Origin: Hoeflea prorocentri
GTDB lineage: Bacteria; Pseudomonadota; Alphaproteobacteria; Rhizobiales; Rhizobiaceae
Length of the DNA: 64,000 bases
Direction of reading: 5' to 3'
Assembly: GCF_027944115.1 (NCBI RefSeq)
Contig: NZ_JAPJZI010000001.1
Location: forward strand, 2,666,001-2,730,000
The position numbers and the translations under genes are program-made. The notes beneath the pieces were generated by a model. That model ran no database searches, was not told the origin of the DNA, and saw only the letters and a program-made list of their open reading frames with translations. Below are positions 55,007-64,000 of the stretch, in pieces (positions within the stretch are counted from its first letter, which is position 1; each line of letters starts with the position of its first letter).

Positions 55007-55732
55007 TTAAAGCAGGCTATCGATAAGTGCCGACATGGTTTCAACCGACATGTTCCCCGGATACCGCTTTCCGTTGATCAGAAATGTCGGCGTCGAGTTT
55101 ACCCCAAATTCCTCAGCCGCCTTTTTTCTGACTGCATTCACATCGTCCACAAGGCTCTGGTTCGTCAAGCATGCCTCAAAGGACTCTTGTGTAAAACCGG
55201 CAAGCTTGGAGATGTCAAACAAGGCGCTGGCGGCATCCTGCGCGCGCGCCCACTGGGCCTGCTGCTGCATCAAAACGTCGATCATAGGGAAGAACTTGTC
55301 TTCCGGGGCACAGCGGGCAAGCATGATGGCAGCCGTGGCGCGCGGGTCGAACGGGAACTCCCTGACGACGAAATAAACCTTGCCGGTGTCGACATAGTCC
55401 GCAACGATTTTCTTGAAGGTATCGTTGTGGAAGTCGGCACAATGGGGACAGGTCATGGACATATATTCAACGATCTGTACCGGTGCATTCGGATCGCCCA
55501 TGGCCATCTCTTGCATCGGGCCAGGTTTTAAAACCTCTTCCATATCCACATCGCCCGAGGGCGGCGGCAGGTCGACGGAGGCGGTCGTTACCGGATCAAC
55601 CGCCGGCGTATCCTGAGCCTGCGACACCTTGCTTGCCTCCCCGCTATCGCTGCATGCGGCGACGAACACGGACAGGGCCGCGCCGGTGGCCAGCATGGAA
55701 AACCTGCGTCGGGTGATTGAAGAAGACGGCAT
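55007..55732 (-). CDS. DsbA-family thiol:disulfide protein, predicted Tat lipoprotein
   Basis: This protein of 241 residues has a twin-arginine stretch TRRRFSMLATGAAL and a lipobox FVAAC near residue 24. A proline-rich linker follows, then a thioredoxin-like DsbA domain with the active site MTCPHCADFH and the cis-proline region VNSTPTFLINGKRYPG. It would be an outer-membrane- or inner-membrane-anchored periplasmic oxidase or isomerase. The ATG at 55732 follows GAAAGG; starts further upstream (55753, 55912) are less likely. It resembles the BdbD/ScsC-like lipoproteins found next to smc. Confidence 0.9.
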   Translation of the reverse strand: MPSSSITRRRFSMLATGAALSVFVAACSDSGEASKVSQAQDTPAVDPVTTASVDLPPPSGDVDMEEVLKPGPMQEMAMGDPNAPVQIVEYMSMTCPHCADFHNDTFKKIVADYVDTGKVYFVVREFPFDPRATAAIMLARCAPEDKFFPMIDVLMQQQAQWARAQDAASALFDISKLAGFTQESFEACLTNQSLVDDVNAVRKKAAEEFGVNSTPTFLINGKRYPGNMSVETMSALIDSLL

Positions 55733-55841
55733 TGAATCGACCTTTCTCGACATCCTGATCGGTTGAGCGACTATCGTCGGATAGTTACCGCCTGAATTGT
55801 GGCAGGACAACATATTTGGAGTTTTAAGGTTCACAACAGCG

Positions 55842-56336
55842 TTATCGGCCTTTGCTGGGGCGCCCCATGACACCGGTACCCAGACGCCTGAGTGCCTGGC
55901 GCAGGTTTTCACTCTCGATGCCGGTGATCATGTCATCGAGCTTCTCCTGACGATCCGGCGACAAGGCCCGCGGGCGTTTGTGCCTGCCTGAGCTGCTGGA
56001 AACCGGCTTTTGAACAATCTTGATCCGTTCGACGGCCGGAAAGCCGAAGACGCTGTTGAGGCGCTGGATGAGCTGATCCTGCGAATGGACCAGAAAAAGG
56101 GCCCGCGCGCCTTCGCAAGCGATGGTCAGCGTACCCGGAACAAAACTGTCGTTCTGAGCGTCACGCCGGGGCCATTTGATCTTCTCGGGCCGTGTACACT
56201 CGGCGAAATCCGGCCCCGCAATCTCGTCCCACATGCCAAGAAGCATGGTGTTGATCCCGGCCCGCTTGGCCAATACCGGATCGAGGACGCCGTTGGCGAT
56301 CTCGCTGATCTGCTGAATGCCCTTGCGCCCGCTCAT
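55842..56336 (-). CDS. DUF721 (DciA-like) family protein
   Basis: This protein of 164 residues has the DUF721 core at about 10-110: LLGMWDEIAGPDFAECTRPE, LTIACEGARALFLVHSQDQL and LNSVFGFPAVERIKIV. DciA is the replicative helicase operator in bacteria without DnaC-like loaders, and DUF721 proteins near mutY and smc in alphaproteobacteria are its usual relatives. The C-terminal 50 residues are basic and variable. The ATG at 56336 is favoured over a GTG two codons upstream. Confidence 0.82.
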   Translation of the reverse strand: MSGRKGIQQISEIANGVLDPVLAKRAGINTMLLGMWDEIAGPDFAECTRPEKIKWPRRDAQNDSFVPGTLTIACEGARALFLVHSQDQLIQRLNSVFGFPAVERIKIVQKPVSSSSGRHKRPRALSPDRQEKLDDMITGIESENLRQALRRLGTGVMGRPSKGR

Positions 56337-56441
56337 CGGCACCTGTCCTGTGAATTGATCTCATTCGTACCGGGCTGCGTATTGCCAAGCACGTTACGAA
56401 GCTTACAACTCGACATCGCGGGCTGCAACGACAGCGATTTC

Positions 56442-57545
56442 ATGAACCACATCGAACAAACGATCACCAAGCCGATACTCTCCTGGTATGACAAGCACCA
56501 CCGCGATCTGCCGTGGCGTGTTTCACCAGCCGAGCGAAGCCGCGGGGTAAAACCCTCCCCCTATCGCGTGTGGCTTTCGGAAATCATGCTGCAACAGACG
56601 ACCGTGCAGGCAGTACGGCCCTATTTTACCTCTTTCCTCGAGCGCTGGCCGGATGTGGCGGCGCTGGCTGCGGCCAAAAATGATGACGTGATGAGTGCCT
56701 GGGCCGGCCTTGGCTATTATTCGCGCGCCCGCAATCTGAAAAAATGCGCCGAGATTGTGGTCGCACACCATGACGGACGTTTTCCCGATGATGTGATCGA
56801 GCTGAAAAAGCTCCCCGGTATCGGCGACTACACCGCCGCCGCCGTCGCAACGATTGCATTCGACCGTCACGCAGCGGTGGTGGACGGCAATATCGAACGC
56901 GTTGTCTCGCGGCTTTTCCGTCTGACAACGCCGCTGCCGGCACTCAAGCGCGATATCAAAACACGCATGTCGGACCTCACACCGGTTGAACGACCCGGCG
57001 ATTTCGCCCAGGCCATGATGGATCTTGGCGCGATGGTGTGTTCGCCGAAGCGCCCTGCCTGCGGCGTGTGCCCGGTACGCGAGACATGCCTGAGCGCCGG
57101 GCGTGACGATGCCGAGGCTTTTCCGTTCAAGCCGCCGAAGAAAAAACGCCCGGTCAGGCGCGGAGCCGCATTTGTTGCGATTGGACAGGACGGCGCCGTC
57201 CTTTTGCGCCGGCGGATCGAAAGCGGGTTGCTCGGCGGCATGGCGGAAGTTCCGACAACCGGGTGGACTGCATCGGCCGATGGCGCATTGGGCACCGAGG
57301 CCGCGCCGTTTGCAGGAGACTGGACCCTCAGCGGAACCGTCCGGCACATCTTCACCCATTTCGAGCTGCACCTCGATGTCTATCGGGGGAACTTCCCGGA
57401 GCGACCGGCGTCGGACGGGAGTTGGTGGTCGCCGCGCGGTGACCTCGACAACGAAGCCCTGCCGACTGTCATGAAAAAGGCAATTGCGATTGCTATTGAT
57501 CCGAACAGACAAACAGCCCGCCCCCAAAAAGGAACTATGATTTGA
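56442..57545 (+). CDS. mutY: A/G-specific adenine glycosylase MutY
   Basis: MutY removes adenine mispaired with 8-oxoguanine. The protein has 367 residues. The catalytic glutamate is in SEIMLQQTTVQAV. The helix-hairpin-helix is LPGIGDYTAAAVATIAFD, and the catalytic aspartate follows in VVDGNIERV. The iron-sulfur cysteines are in MVCSPKRPACGVCPVRETC. The C-terminal NUDIX-like domain (about 230-360) recognises the oxidised base. The ATG at 56442 gives the usual start HIEQTITKPILSWYDKHHRD. Its stop overlaps the next gene. Confidence 0.96.
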   Translation: MNHIEQTITKPILSWYDKHHRDLPWRVSPAERSRGVKPSPYRVWLSEIMLQQTTVQAVRPYFTSFLERWPDVAALAAAKNDDVMSAWAGLGYYSRARNLKKCAEIVVAHHDGRFPDDVIELKKLPGIGDYTAAAVATIAFDRHAAVVDGNIERVVSRLFRLTTPLPALKRDIKTRMSDLTPVERPGDFAQAMMDLGAMVCSPKRPACGVCPVRETCLSAGRDDAEAFPFKPPKKKRPVRRGAAFVAIGQDGAVLLRRRIESGLLGGMAEVPTTGWTASADGALGTEAAPFAGDWTLSGTVRHIFTHFELHLDVYRGNFPERPASDGSWWSPRGDLDNEALPTVMKKAIAIAIDPNRQTARPQKGTMI

Positions 57546-58159
57546 CGCAGTCTCCCATAAAACATGTGGTCTTCGACATCGGCCGCGTACTCCTGCACTA
57601 CGATCCCGAGCTTCCCTTCAGCCGGATCATTCCCGATGACGACGCCAGGCTGTGGTTTTTTGAAAATATCTGTACCCATGAATGGAACGTCGAACAGGAC
57701 CGTGGCCGAAGCTGGGATGATGCCGAGGCCCTGCTGATCGAGCAGCATCCGGACCATGAAACGCATATCAGGGCCTTCCGGTCGAACTGGCACGATATGG
57801 TGCCGCACGCCTATGAAGACAGCGTCGCAATCATGCGCGGCCTGATCGAAGATGGTCATGATGTGACGATGCTGACGAATTTCGCCTCGGACACGTTCCG
57901 GGAGGTGCAAAAGCGCTTCGATTTTCTCAACGAGACCCGCGGCGTTACCGTTTCAGCCGATATCGGGGCGATCAAGCCGGACCGGGAGATTTTCGATACC
58001 CATGTCGCTGCTTTCGGACTGGAGCCCGGCGCAACCCTGTTCATCGACGACAGTCCGGCCAATGTGGACGGCGCGCAGGCAGCCGGGTGGCACGCGGTGC
58101 ACTTCACCGGTGCCGACAAGCTGCGATCGGATCTTAAGACCTACGGGATCGTTGCCTGA
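57542..58159 (+). CDS. HAD-IA family hydrolase (YihX-like)
   Basis: This phosphatase has 205 residues. The first motif is VVFDIGRVLLHYDPE. It keeps the nucleophile aspartate but has glycine where most HAD phosphatases have the second aspartate, a variant also seen in YihX-type sugar phosphatases. Later motifs are MLTNFAS, a lysine in GAIKPDREIF and the acidic LFIDDSPANV. The start is TTG at 57542, overlapping the mutY stop. A sugar phosphate or a small metabolite is the likely substrate. Confidence 0.85.
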   Translation: MTQSPIKHVVFDIGRVLLHYDPELPFSRIIPDDDARLWFFENICTHEWNVEQDRGRSWDDAEALLIEQHPDHETHIRAFRSNWHDMVPHAYEDSVAIMRGLIEDGHDVTMLTNFASDTFREVQKRFDFLNETRGVTVSADIGAIKPDREIFDTHVAAFGLEPGATLFIDDSPANVDGAQAAGWHAVHFTGADKLRSDLKTYGIVA

Positions 58160-58162
58160 CGG

Positions 58163-59353
<1,191 letters not shown>

Positions 59354-59449
59354 TTATCAAATTGACAACGACTGCCGGAAAGACGCCATTGTGCCGTCGC
59401 GGCCGATGATGTATCAGCGGGGCCACTCCCCACATTGCAGGACTTTTTC

Positions 59450-60139
59450 ATGGCGGGCTTTGACCTCATCATTTTTGATTGCGACGGCGTTCTGGTCGAT
59501 TCCGAAATCATCGCGGCGCAGCAGGAAGCAAAGCTTTTGAGCGAGGCGGGATACCCGATCGATGCCGGGGAGTTTGCCGAGCGCTTTGCCGGCATGACCT
59601 GGAAGGAAATCCTGCTCAGTGTCGAGAAAGAGGCCGGGTTGCCGCTGCAGGCAAATCTTCTGGAAAAACCCGAAAAGATACTCGACGCAAAACTCGCACG
59701 GGACGTTAAAGGCATTGCCGGCGTGCTTCCGGCGGTGGCCAGCATCGATATTGCCCGCTGCGTGTGTTCAAACTCGAAACCGCACCGCATCGAGGCCATG
59801 CTCAAACGGGCCGGTACGCTCGATCTGTTTGCTCCGCACATCTTTTCCGCGCTGATGGTCGGCGATGGCCGGCCGAAGCCTGCACCCGATGTGTTCGAAC
59901 ATGCCGCCGAACAAATGAATGCCGACCCGGCAAAGACATTGGTGCTTGAGGATTCCGTTCACGGGGTAACCGGAGCACGCGCGGCCGGAATGCGGGTTGT
60001 CGGTTTTACCGGCGCGTCCCACACCTATCCGGCTCACTCCGACAGGCTGACGGACGCAGGCGCCGAGACGGCAATCAACCGTTTCAGCGATCTGCCGGCT
60101 GTGGTTGAAGCTCTGGCCGAATGGTCGCCGTTGTCCTAG
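59450..60139 (+). CDS. HAD-IA family phosphatase (phosphoglycolate phosphatase-like)
   Basis: This phosphatase of 229 residues has all HAD motifs: IIFDCDGVLVDSE with both aspartates, CVCSNSK, a lysine in GDGRPKPAPDVF and LVLEDSVHGVTGA. A helical cap occupies about 20-85. It resembles beta-phosphoglucomutase or phosphoglycolate phosphatase-like proteins such as YieH. The ATG at 59450 follows AGGA; a TTG at 59435 is an alternative. It diverges from ccrM with 150 bp between. Confidence 0.9.
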   Translation: MAGFDLIIFDCDGVLVDSEIIAAQQEAKLLSEAGYPIDAGEFAERFAGMTWKEILLSVEKEAGLPLQANLLEKPEKILDAKLARDVKGIAGVLPAVASIDIARCVCSNSKPHRIEAMLKRAGTLDLFAPHIFSALMVGDGRPKPAPDVFEHAAEQMNADPAKTLVLEDSVHGVTGARAAGMRVVGFTGASHTYPAHSDRLTDAGAETAINRFSDLPAVVEALAEWSPLS

Positions 60140-60155
60140 GCCGGGTCTGGCGGCT

Positions 60156-60734
60156 TTAGCCCCTGCCCTGCGGCCCTTCATCGAAGCCGATAAACACCCG
60201 GACCGAACGCGATGCAGTGATCGGAATGCTGACATCGGGCTTTGAGAACAGGAACTGTGTTGTCGGGGTTCCCTGCGGCAGCGCCGTCTCAAATTCCGTC
60301 AGTTCCGAATAAAGCACCTTGTTGGTGCCCTTCTCCACGACGGCAACGCGGATGGGCATCTTGATCGGCCCGGCCTTGCCGGCGGGCCCGGCCGCCGCAC
60401 GTCCCGCAGCAACAACATTGATGGTCATCTGGTCGCCGGTGATACTGCACTGGCGTGTCGTATCGGCGATGGCCGCCTGATACTGTATTTTCGTCGGATC
60501 GTCTTCGCCGCCGCGCTCATATTTGCGGAAATAGGCGGTTCCATCGCGCAATTCGATTTTGGGACAGGTTCCCTGGACGACACGTTTACCAAGCGTCTGG
60601 TCGACACTGCCGCCCTGTTCGCTGCCGGCTCCTTGAGAGTTCTGGCCCAGTTTAAGGCCGCCCACACCGCCGGAATTACACCCGGCGACAAGGGCTGCAA
60701 TCCCTGCAAACATCACAATACGAATCTTGTTCAC
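60156..60734 (-). CDS. Predicted lipoprotein, unknown function
   Basis: The GTG at 60734 after GGGGAG gives a 192-residue protein with a short lipoprotein signal (NKIRIVMFAGIAALVAGC). It continues with a flexible glycine- and glutamine-rich segment to about residue 50. The globular part starts around RVVQGTCPKIELRDGTAYFR and ends with a beta-rich region VSIPITASRSVRVFIGFDEG. Conserved-looking cysteines are in GTCPK and RQCSITGD. It may be an envelope protein of rhizobia; I cannot name the family. Confidence 0.75.
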   Translation of the reverse strand: MNKIRIVMFAGIAALVAGCNSGGVGGLKLGQNSQGAGSEQGGSVDQTLGKRVVQGTCPKIELRDGTAYFRKYERGGEDDPTKIQYQAAIADTTRQCSITGDQMTINVVAAGRAAAGPAGKAGPIKMPIRVAVVEKGTNKVLYSELTEFETALPQGTPTTQFLFSKPDVSIPITASRSVRVFIGFDEGPQGRG

Positions 60735-60791
60735 CGCACCGACTCCCCGTCCCTCGTATCTATCCGGCATTACAGGCTAAAGACCAAGCTG

Positions 60792-60806
60792 GACCATATT
60801 ATGGTC
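60792..60806. promoter_or_regulatory. Short perfect inverted repeat upstream of thrC and the lipoprotein gene
   Basis: GACCAT-ATT-ATGGTC is a perfect palindrome with a three-base centre, in the 180 bp between the divergent lipoprotein and thrC genes. Further GGTCTT/AAGACC repeats lie at its sides (near 60781 and 60818). It could be an operator or a promoter-proximal hairpin. Confidence 0.4.
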
Positions 60807-60914
60807 TTATAAATTGCGGTCTTTAACGAGTCTTTTCAATGTTCTATACCAGCGAATTATTCCATCACAACACGAACCGCAAGGTCGCGGACAAAAGCGG
60901 ACAGGATTTGGCCA

Positions 60915-62312
60915 TTGCAATACATCTCGACAAGAGGTGAAGCCCCGACACTGGGCTTCAATGATGCTCTGTTGACCGGGCTTGCCCGCGATGGTGGGCT
61001 CTATGTGCCTGAAAACTGGCCGCATTTCTCCAAAAAAGACATTCGTGCACTGCGTGGAAAATCCTATCAGGATATTGCCTTTTCGGTTCTGCAGCCCTTT
61101 GTCGACGGCGAAATCGCCAATGACGATTTCCGGCGCATGATCGACGAGGCCTATGCGACGTTCCGTCACCCGGCGGTCGTGCCGCTCGTTCAGACGGGCG
61201 CCAACAGTTTTGTCCTTGAGCTGTTCCACGGCCCGACGCTGGCCTTCAAGGACGTTGCAATGCAGTTGCTGGCCAGAATGATGGACCATGTCCTTGCCGA
61301 GCGCGGGCAGCGGGCGACCATTGTCGGCGCGACATCAGGCGATACGGGCGGCGCCGCAATCGAAGCCTTCGCCGAACGCGACCGGACGGATATTTTCATC
61401 CTGTTTCCCAATGGCCGCGTATCTCCGGTTCAGCGGCGCCAGATGACAACCTCCGGTGCATCGAATGTCCGCGCCCTGGCGATCGATGGCAATTTCGATG
61501 ACTGCCAGAACCTGGTTAAAGCCATGTTCAACGATATCGGCTTTCGCGACCGGGTTCAGCTTTCCGGCGTCAACTCGATCAACTGGGGCCGGATCATGGC
61601 CCAGATCGTCTACTACTTTACCAGCGCACTTTCGCTCGGCGCGCCGGAGCGCAGGGTTTCGTTCAGTGTTCCGACCGGCAATTTCGGTGATATTTTTGCT
61701 GGATACTGCGCCATGCGCATGGGCCTGCCCATCGACAAGCTGATCATTGCGACGAATGACAATGACATTCTTGCCCGTGCGCTGCGAAATGGACGCTATG
61801 AAATGCGGGACGTCGTCGCCACGACATCGCCGTCGATGGATATCCAAATCTCCTCGAATTTCGAGCGACTGCTGTTCGATGCCTTCGGGCGCGATAGCGA
61901 CAGTCTTCGGCGCTGCATGTCGAGCCTGTCGCAGTCCGGCTCGTTCACGATCGAGGAGCGCGCGCTCAAGGGTATCAAGAAAGAGTTCCGGTCGGGCAAA
62001 GCAAATCAGAAACAGGCGGCAGCCACGATCAAGTCCGTTTACGAGGAGACAGGCTACCTTCTTGACCCCCACACCGCGTGCGGCGTTCATGCATCACGCA
62101 GCTTTGAACGGCCGCGCGCGCCCATGATAACGCTTGCAACGGCCCATCCGGCGAAATTTCCCGACGCGGTAAAATCGGCCAGCGGTATTGACCCCGCCCT
62201 TCCGTCGTGGCTCTCTGATCTGATGCATCGGGAGGAGATCTATGAGACATTGCAGCCGGATCTCGACACGGTCGAGGCCTACATTGCCCGAAATGCACGC
62301 GCTGCAGGATGA
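60915..62312 (+). CDS. thrC: Threonine synthase
   Basis: ThrC converts O-phosphohomoserine to threonine with PLP, the last step of threonine biosynthesis. The 465-residue protein starts with TTG at 60915 after AGGA and begins MQYISTRGEAPTLGFNDALL, as in other proteobacterial ThrC. The PLP lysine is in FHGPTLAFKDVAMQLL. The glycine-rich phosphate loop region reads GATSGDTGGAAIEAF. An AGYCAMRMGLPIDKLIIATN stretch and the C-terminal PHTACGVHASRSF follow. It is complete and leads a unit with the M16 peptidase. Confidence 0.96.
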   Translation: MQYISTRGEAPTLGFNDALLTGLARDGGLYVPENWPHFSKKDIRALRGKSYQDIAFSVLQPFVDGEIANDDFRRMIDEAYATFRHPAVVPLVQTGANSFVLELFHGPTLAFKDVAMQLLARMMDHVLAERGQRATIVGATSGDTGGAAIEAFAERDRTDIFILFPNGRVSPVQRRQMTTSGASNVRALAIDGNFDDCQNLVKAMFNDIGFRDRVQLSGVNSINWGRIMAQIVYYFTSALSLGAPERRVSFSVPTGNFGDIFAGYCAMRMGLPIDKLIIATNDNDILARALRNGRYEMRDVVATTSPSMDIQISSNFERLLFDAFGRDSDSLRRCMSSLSQSGSFTIEERALKGIKKEFRSGKANQKQAAATIKSVYEETGYLLDPHTACGVHASRSFERPRAPMITLATAHPAKFPDAVKSASGIDPALPSWLSDLMHREEIYETLQPDLDTVEAYIARNARAAG

Positions 62313-62326
62313 GACCGGACTGAAAT

Positions 62327-63622
62327 ATGAGTGTTGAGTGTACCCGCCTTGAAAGCGGGTTGACGGTTGTCACGGAAACGATGCCGCACCTTGAGAGCGT
62401 TGCTCTCGGTGTCTGGATCAAATCAGGATCGAGAGACGAAACGGCCTCCGAGCACGGCATAGCGCATCTTCTGGAGCACATGGCGTTCAAGGGAACGGCC
62501 AAGCGCACTGCACGGCAGATCGCCGAGGAAATCGAAAATGTCGGCGGTGAAGTCAACGCCGCGACATCTGTGGAAACAACCTCTTATTACGCGCGTATCC
62601 TGAAGGATCATGTTCCACTGGCGATCGATATTCTCGCCGATATCCTCACGCACTCCGTGCTCGATGAAAACGAGCTGCTGCGGGAAAAGCACGTCATTCT
62701 TCAGGAGATCGGCGCGGCCATTGATACGCCCGACGACGTCGTCTTCGACAAGTTTTCGTCGACCGCCTTTCGCGATCAGACCATCGGTCGATCGATCCTG
62801 GGAACGCCCGAAACGGTGCAATCCTTTACGCCGGACCAGATCCGCAGCTATCTCCAGCGCAATTACACCGCCGAGAAGATGACAATCGTTGCCGCCGGCG
62901 CGGTCGACCATGACACGCTCGTGCGTCTCGTCGACGATCGGTTTTCCGATATTCTCCACACGCCCGATGGCAGCGAGGTCGAGACGACGGCCACCTATAC
63001 CGGCGGCGAATACCGCGAAAAGCGTGACCTGATGGACGTTCAGTTGCTGATCGGATTCGAGGGCCGCGCCTATCATGCGCGCGACTTCTATGCCTCGCAG
63101 ATCCTGGCAAATGTCCTGGGCGGCGGCATGTCATCGCGGCTCTTTCAGGAGGTTCGCGAACACCGCGGGCTCTGCTACTCGGTCTACGCCCTGCATTGGG
63201 GCTTTTCCGATACCGGTATTTTCGGCATTCACGCTGCAACCGGTCAGGAGGATGTCCCTGAACTCATTCCCGTCATCCTCAATGAGCTGCACAAGGTTGC
63301 CGAACGCGTTGATGTGTCCGAGATCGAGCGGGCGCGGGCGCAGTTCCGTGCCGGTCTCCTGATGGCCCATGAAAGCCCCGCCGCGCGGGCCAGCCAGATT
63401 GCCCGCCAGATGCTGCTCTATGGCCGCACAATTCCGAATGAAGAGCTAATGGACCGTCTTGCCGGCATCACACCGGAACGACTGACCGATCTTTCGGGCA
63501 GGCTGTTTTTCGACACGCCCATTACGCTTTCGGCTGTCGGGCCGGTGGATACGCTGATGGCCGTCGAGGACATCGCGTCGAAACTGACGACCGGGCGTGA
63601 GCGCCAGGCGGCAATCGGATAA
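62327..63622 (+). CDS. M16 family zinc metallopeptidase (processing peptidase-like)
   Basis: This peptidase of 431 residues has the inverted zinc motif HLLEHMAFKG (H-x2-E-H) at about 45-54. The third ligand glutamate is about 75 residues later, near ENELLREKHVILQE. It resembles the PqqL/mitochondrial processing peptidase beta subunit group, which in alphaproteobacteria lies behind thrC. No signal peptide is visible, so it is cytoplasmic. The ATG at 62327 starts 14 bp after the thrC stop. Confidence 0.92.
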   Translation: MSVECTRLESGLTVVTETMPHLESVALGVWIKSGSRDETASEHGIAHLLEHMAFKGTAKRTARQIAEEIENVGGEVNAATSVETTSYYARILKDHVPLAIDILADILTHSVLDENELLREKHVILQEIGAAIDTPDDVVFDKFSSTAFRDQTIGRSILGTPETVQSFTPDQIRSYLQRNYTAEKMTIVAAGAVDHDTLVRLVDDRFSDILHTPDGSEVETTATYTGGEYREKRDLMDVQLLIGFEGRAYHARDFYASQILANVLGGGMSSRLFQEVREHRGLCYSVYALHWGFSDTGIFGIHAATGQEDVPELIPVILNELHKVAERVDVSEIERARAQFRAGLLMAHESPAARASQIARQMLLYGRTIPNEELMDRLAGITPERLTDLSGRLFFDTPITLSAVGPVDTLMAVEDIASKLTTGRERQAAIG

Positions 63623-63627
63623 AACAC

Positions 63628-64000
63628 ATGTCACCGCTCCGTCTCCTGTCCAGGCGCGAAACCGCGCCGCGCATTGACGGCGATAGCGTCTATCTGCGGT
63701 TTCCCGAGCGGCGCGACTATTCCATATGGGCGGATGTGCGCGGGGCAAGCCGTGGGTTCCTCGAACCGTGGGAGCCCACATGGCCACGCAACGATCTGAC
63801 GAAAGCTGCATTCCATCAACGGGTCAACCGCTATGAACAGGACTTCCGCGAGAAACGCTCGGTTTCGTTTTTCCTGTTCCTCAAGAAAGACGATCGGCTG
63901 GTCGGCGGGCTCAATATCGGCAACATCCGCCGCGCAGCGGCACAGACCTGCATGATCGGCTACTGGATGTCCGAGGAGAACGCCGGAAAAGGCCTGATGC
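63628..64000 (+). CDS. GNAT family N-acetyltransferase (RimJ/RimL-like), 3' end beyond window
   Basis: The frame begins at ATG 63628, 5 bp after the M16 stop, and stays open to the window edge, giving about 124 residues of an expected 190. It reads MSPLRLLSRRETAPRIDGDS, then VYLRFPERRDYSIWADVRG and later GGLNIGNIRRAA and IGYWMSEENAGKGLM. The last part is the start of the acetyl-CoA-binding motif. The family acetylates protein N-termini or small amines, and it is often linked to the M16 peptidase in rhizobia. Confidence 0.88.
   Translation, partial: MSPLRLLSRRETAPRIDGDSVYLRFPERRDYSIWADVRGASRGFLEPWEPTWPRNDLTKAAFHQRVNRYEQDFREKRSVSFFLFLKKDDRLVGGLNIGNIRRAAAQTCMIGYWMSEENAGKGLM

Overview
The window looks like a chromosome segment of an alphaproteobacterium of the order Hyphomicrobiales (Rhizobiales), probably related to Rhizobiaceae or Phyllobacteriaceae. 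The evidence is the beta-class GANTC methyltransferase CcrM, the run ppdK - smc - DsbA-like lipoprotein - DUF721 (DciA-like) protein - mutY, a rhizobial-type thrC followed by an M16 peptidase, many ABC and TRAP uptake systems, and GC-rich coding sequence with frequent TTG and GTG starts. A dihydroxypropanesulfonate (DHPS) catabolic operon hints at a marine or algae-associated lifestyle. I see no insertion sequence, prophage, CRISPR array or rRNA operon.

Layout. 1-4036: part of an oligopeptide-type ABC importer (binding protein cut by the window start, two ATPases) and a divergent TetR regulator. 4138-4626: a tRNA-Pro(CGG) and a 54-residue membrane microprotein. 4692-10308: a nucleoside salvage operon (nucleoside hydrolase, BMP-family binding protein, double ATPase, two permeases). 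10358-18486: the best-defined catabolic unit, a minus-strand operon of a small membrane protein, TRAP transporter P-Q-M, the HisD-like sulfopropanediol dehydrogenase HpsN, an SDR, a zinc MDR dehydrogenase and a UspA protein. A LacI regulator diverges from it across three regularly spaced operators. 18622-24605: AraC regulator, secreted alpha/beta hydrolase, secreted NTF2-like protein, membrane class III cyclase, and a convergent hybrid histidine kinase. 24733-29372: NUDIX protein and a Sit/Mnt-type manganese/iron ABC importer with two Fur/Mur-like boxes. 29549-36670: small regulator/enzyme pairs, a GST, an Hsp20 with an FNR/FixK-type promoter, a MarR regulator, a phosphatase, a thioesterase, and an MFS exporter with divergent LysR.

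36742-41680: an L-2-hydroxyglutarate-oxidase-like flavoenzyme, kdsA and kdsD (Kdo synthesis for lipopolysaccharide), an MBL-fold hydrolase and a DUF1499 membrane protein. 41857-47843: an uncharacterised accessory cluster of a phytanoyl-CoA-type Fe(II)/2-oxoglutarate dioxygenase, a divergent SDR, a Tau/Ssu-type ABC importer and a GntR regulator. A possible class III aminotransferase remnant lies beside it. 47969-64000: mainly housekeeping genes: LysE exporter, ppdK, smc, DsbA-like lipoprotein, DUF721, mutY, two HAD hydrolases, ccrM, a lipoprotein, thrC, M16 peptidase and the start of a GNAT acetyltransferase.

How they work together: the TRAP transporter would import DHPS, and HpsN with its two partner dehydrogenases would interconvert DHPS enantiomers and oxidise DHPS to sulfolactate. 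No sulfolactate lyase lies in the window, so the later steps must be elsewhere. The dioxygenase/SDR/ABC/GntR set reads as a second, unassigned uptake-and-oxidation pathway and is the best candidate here for an undescribed system.
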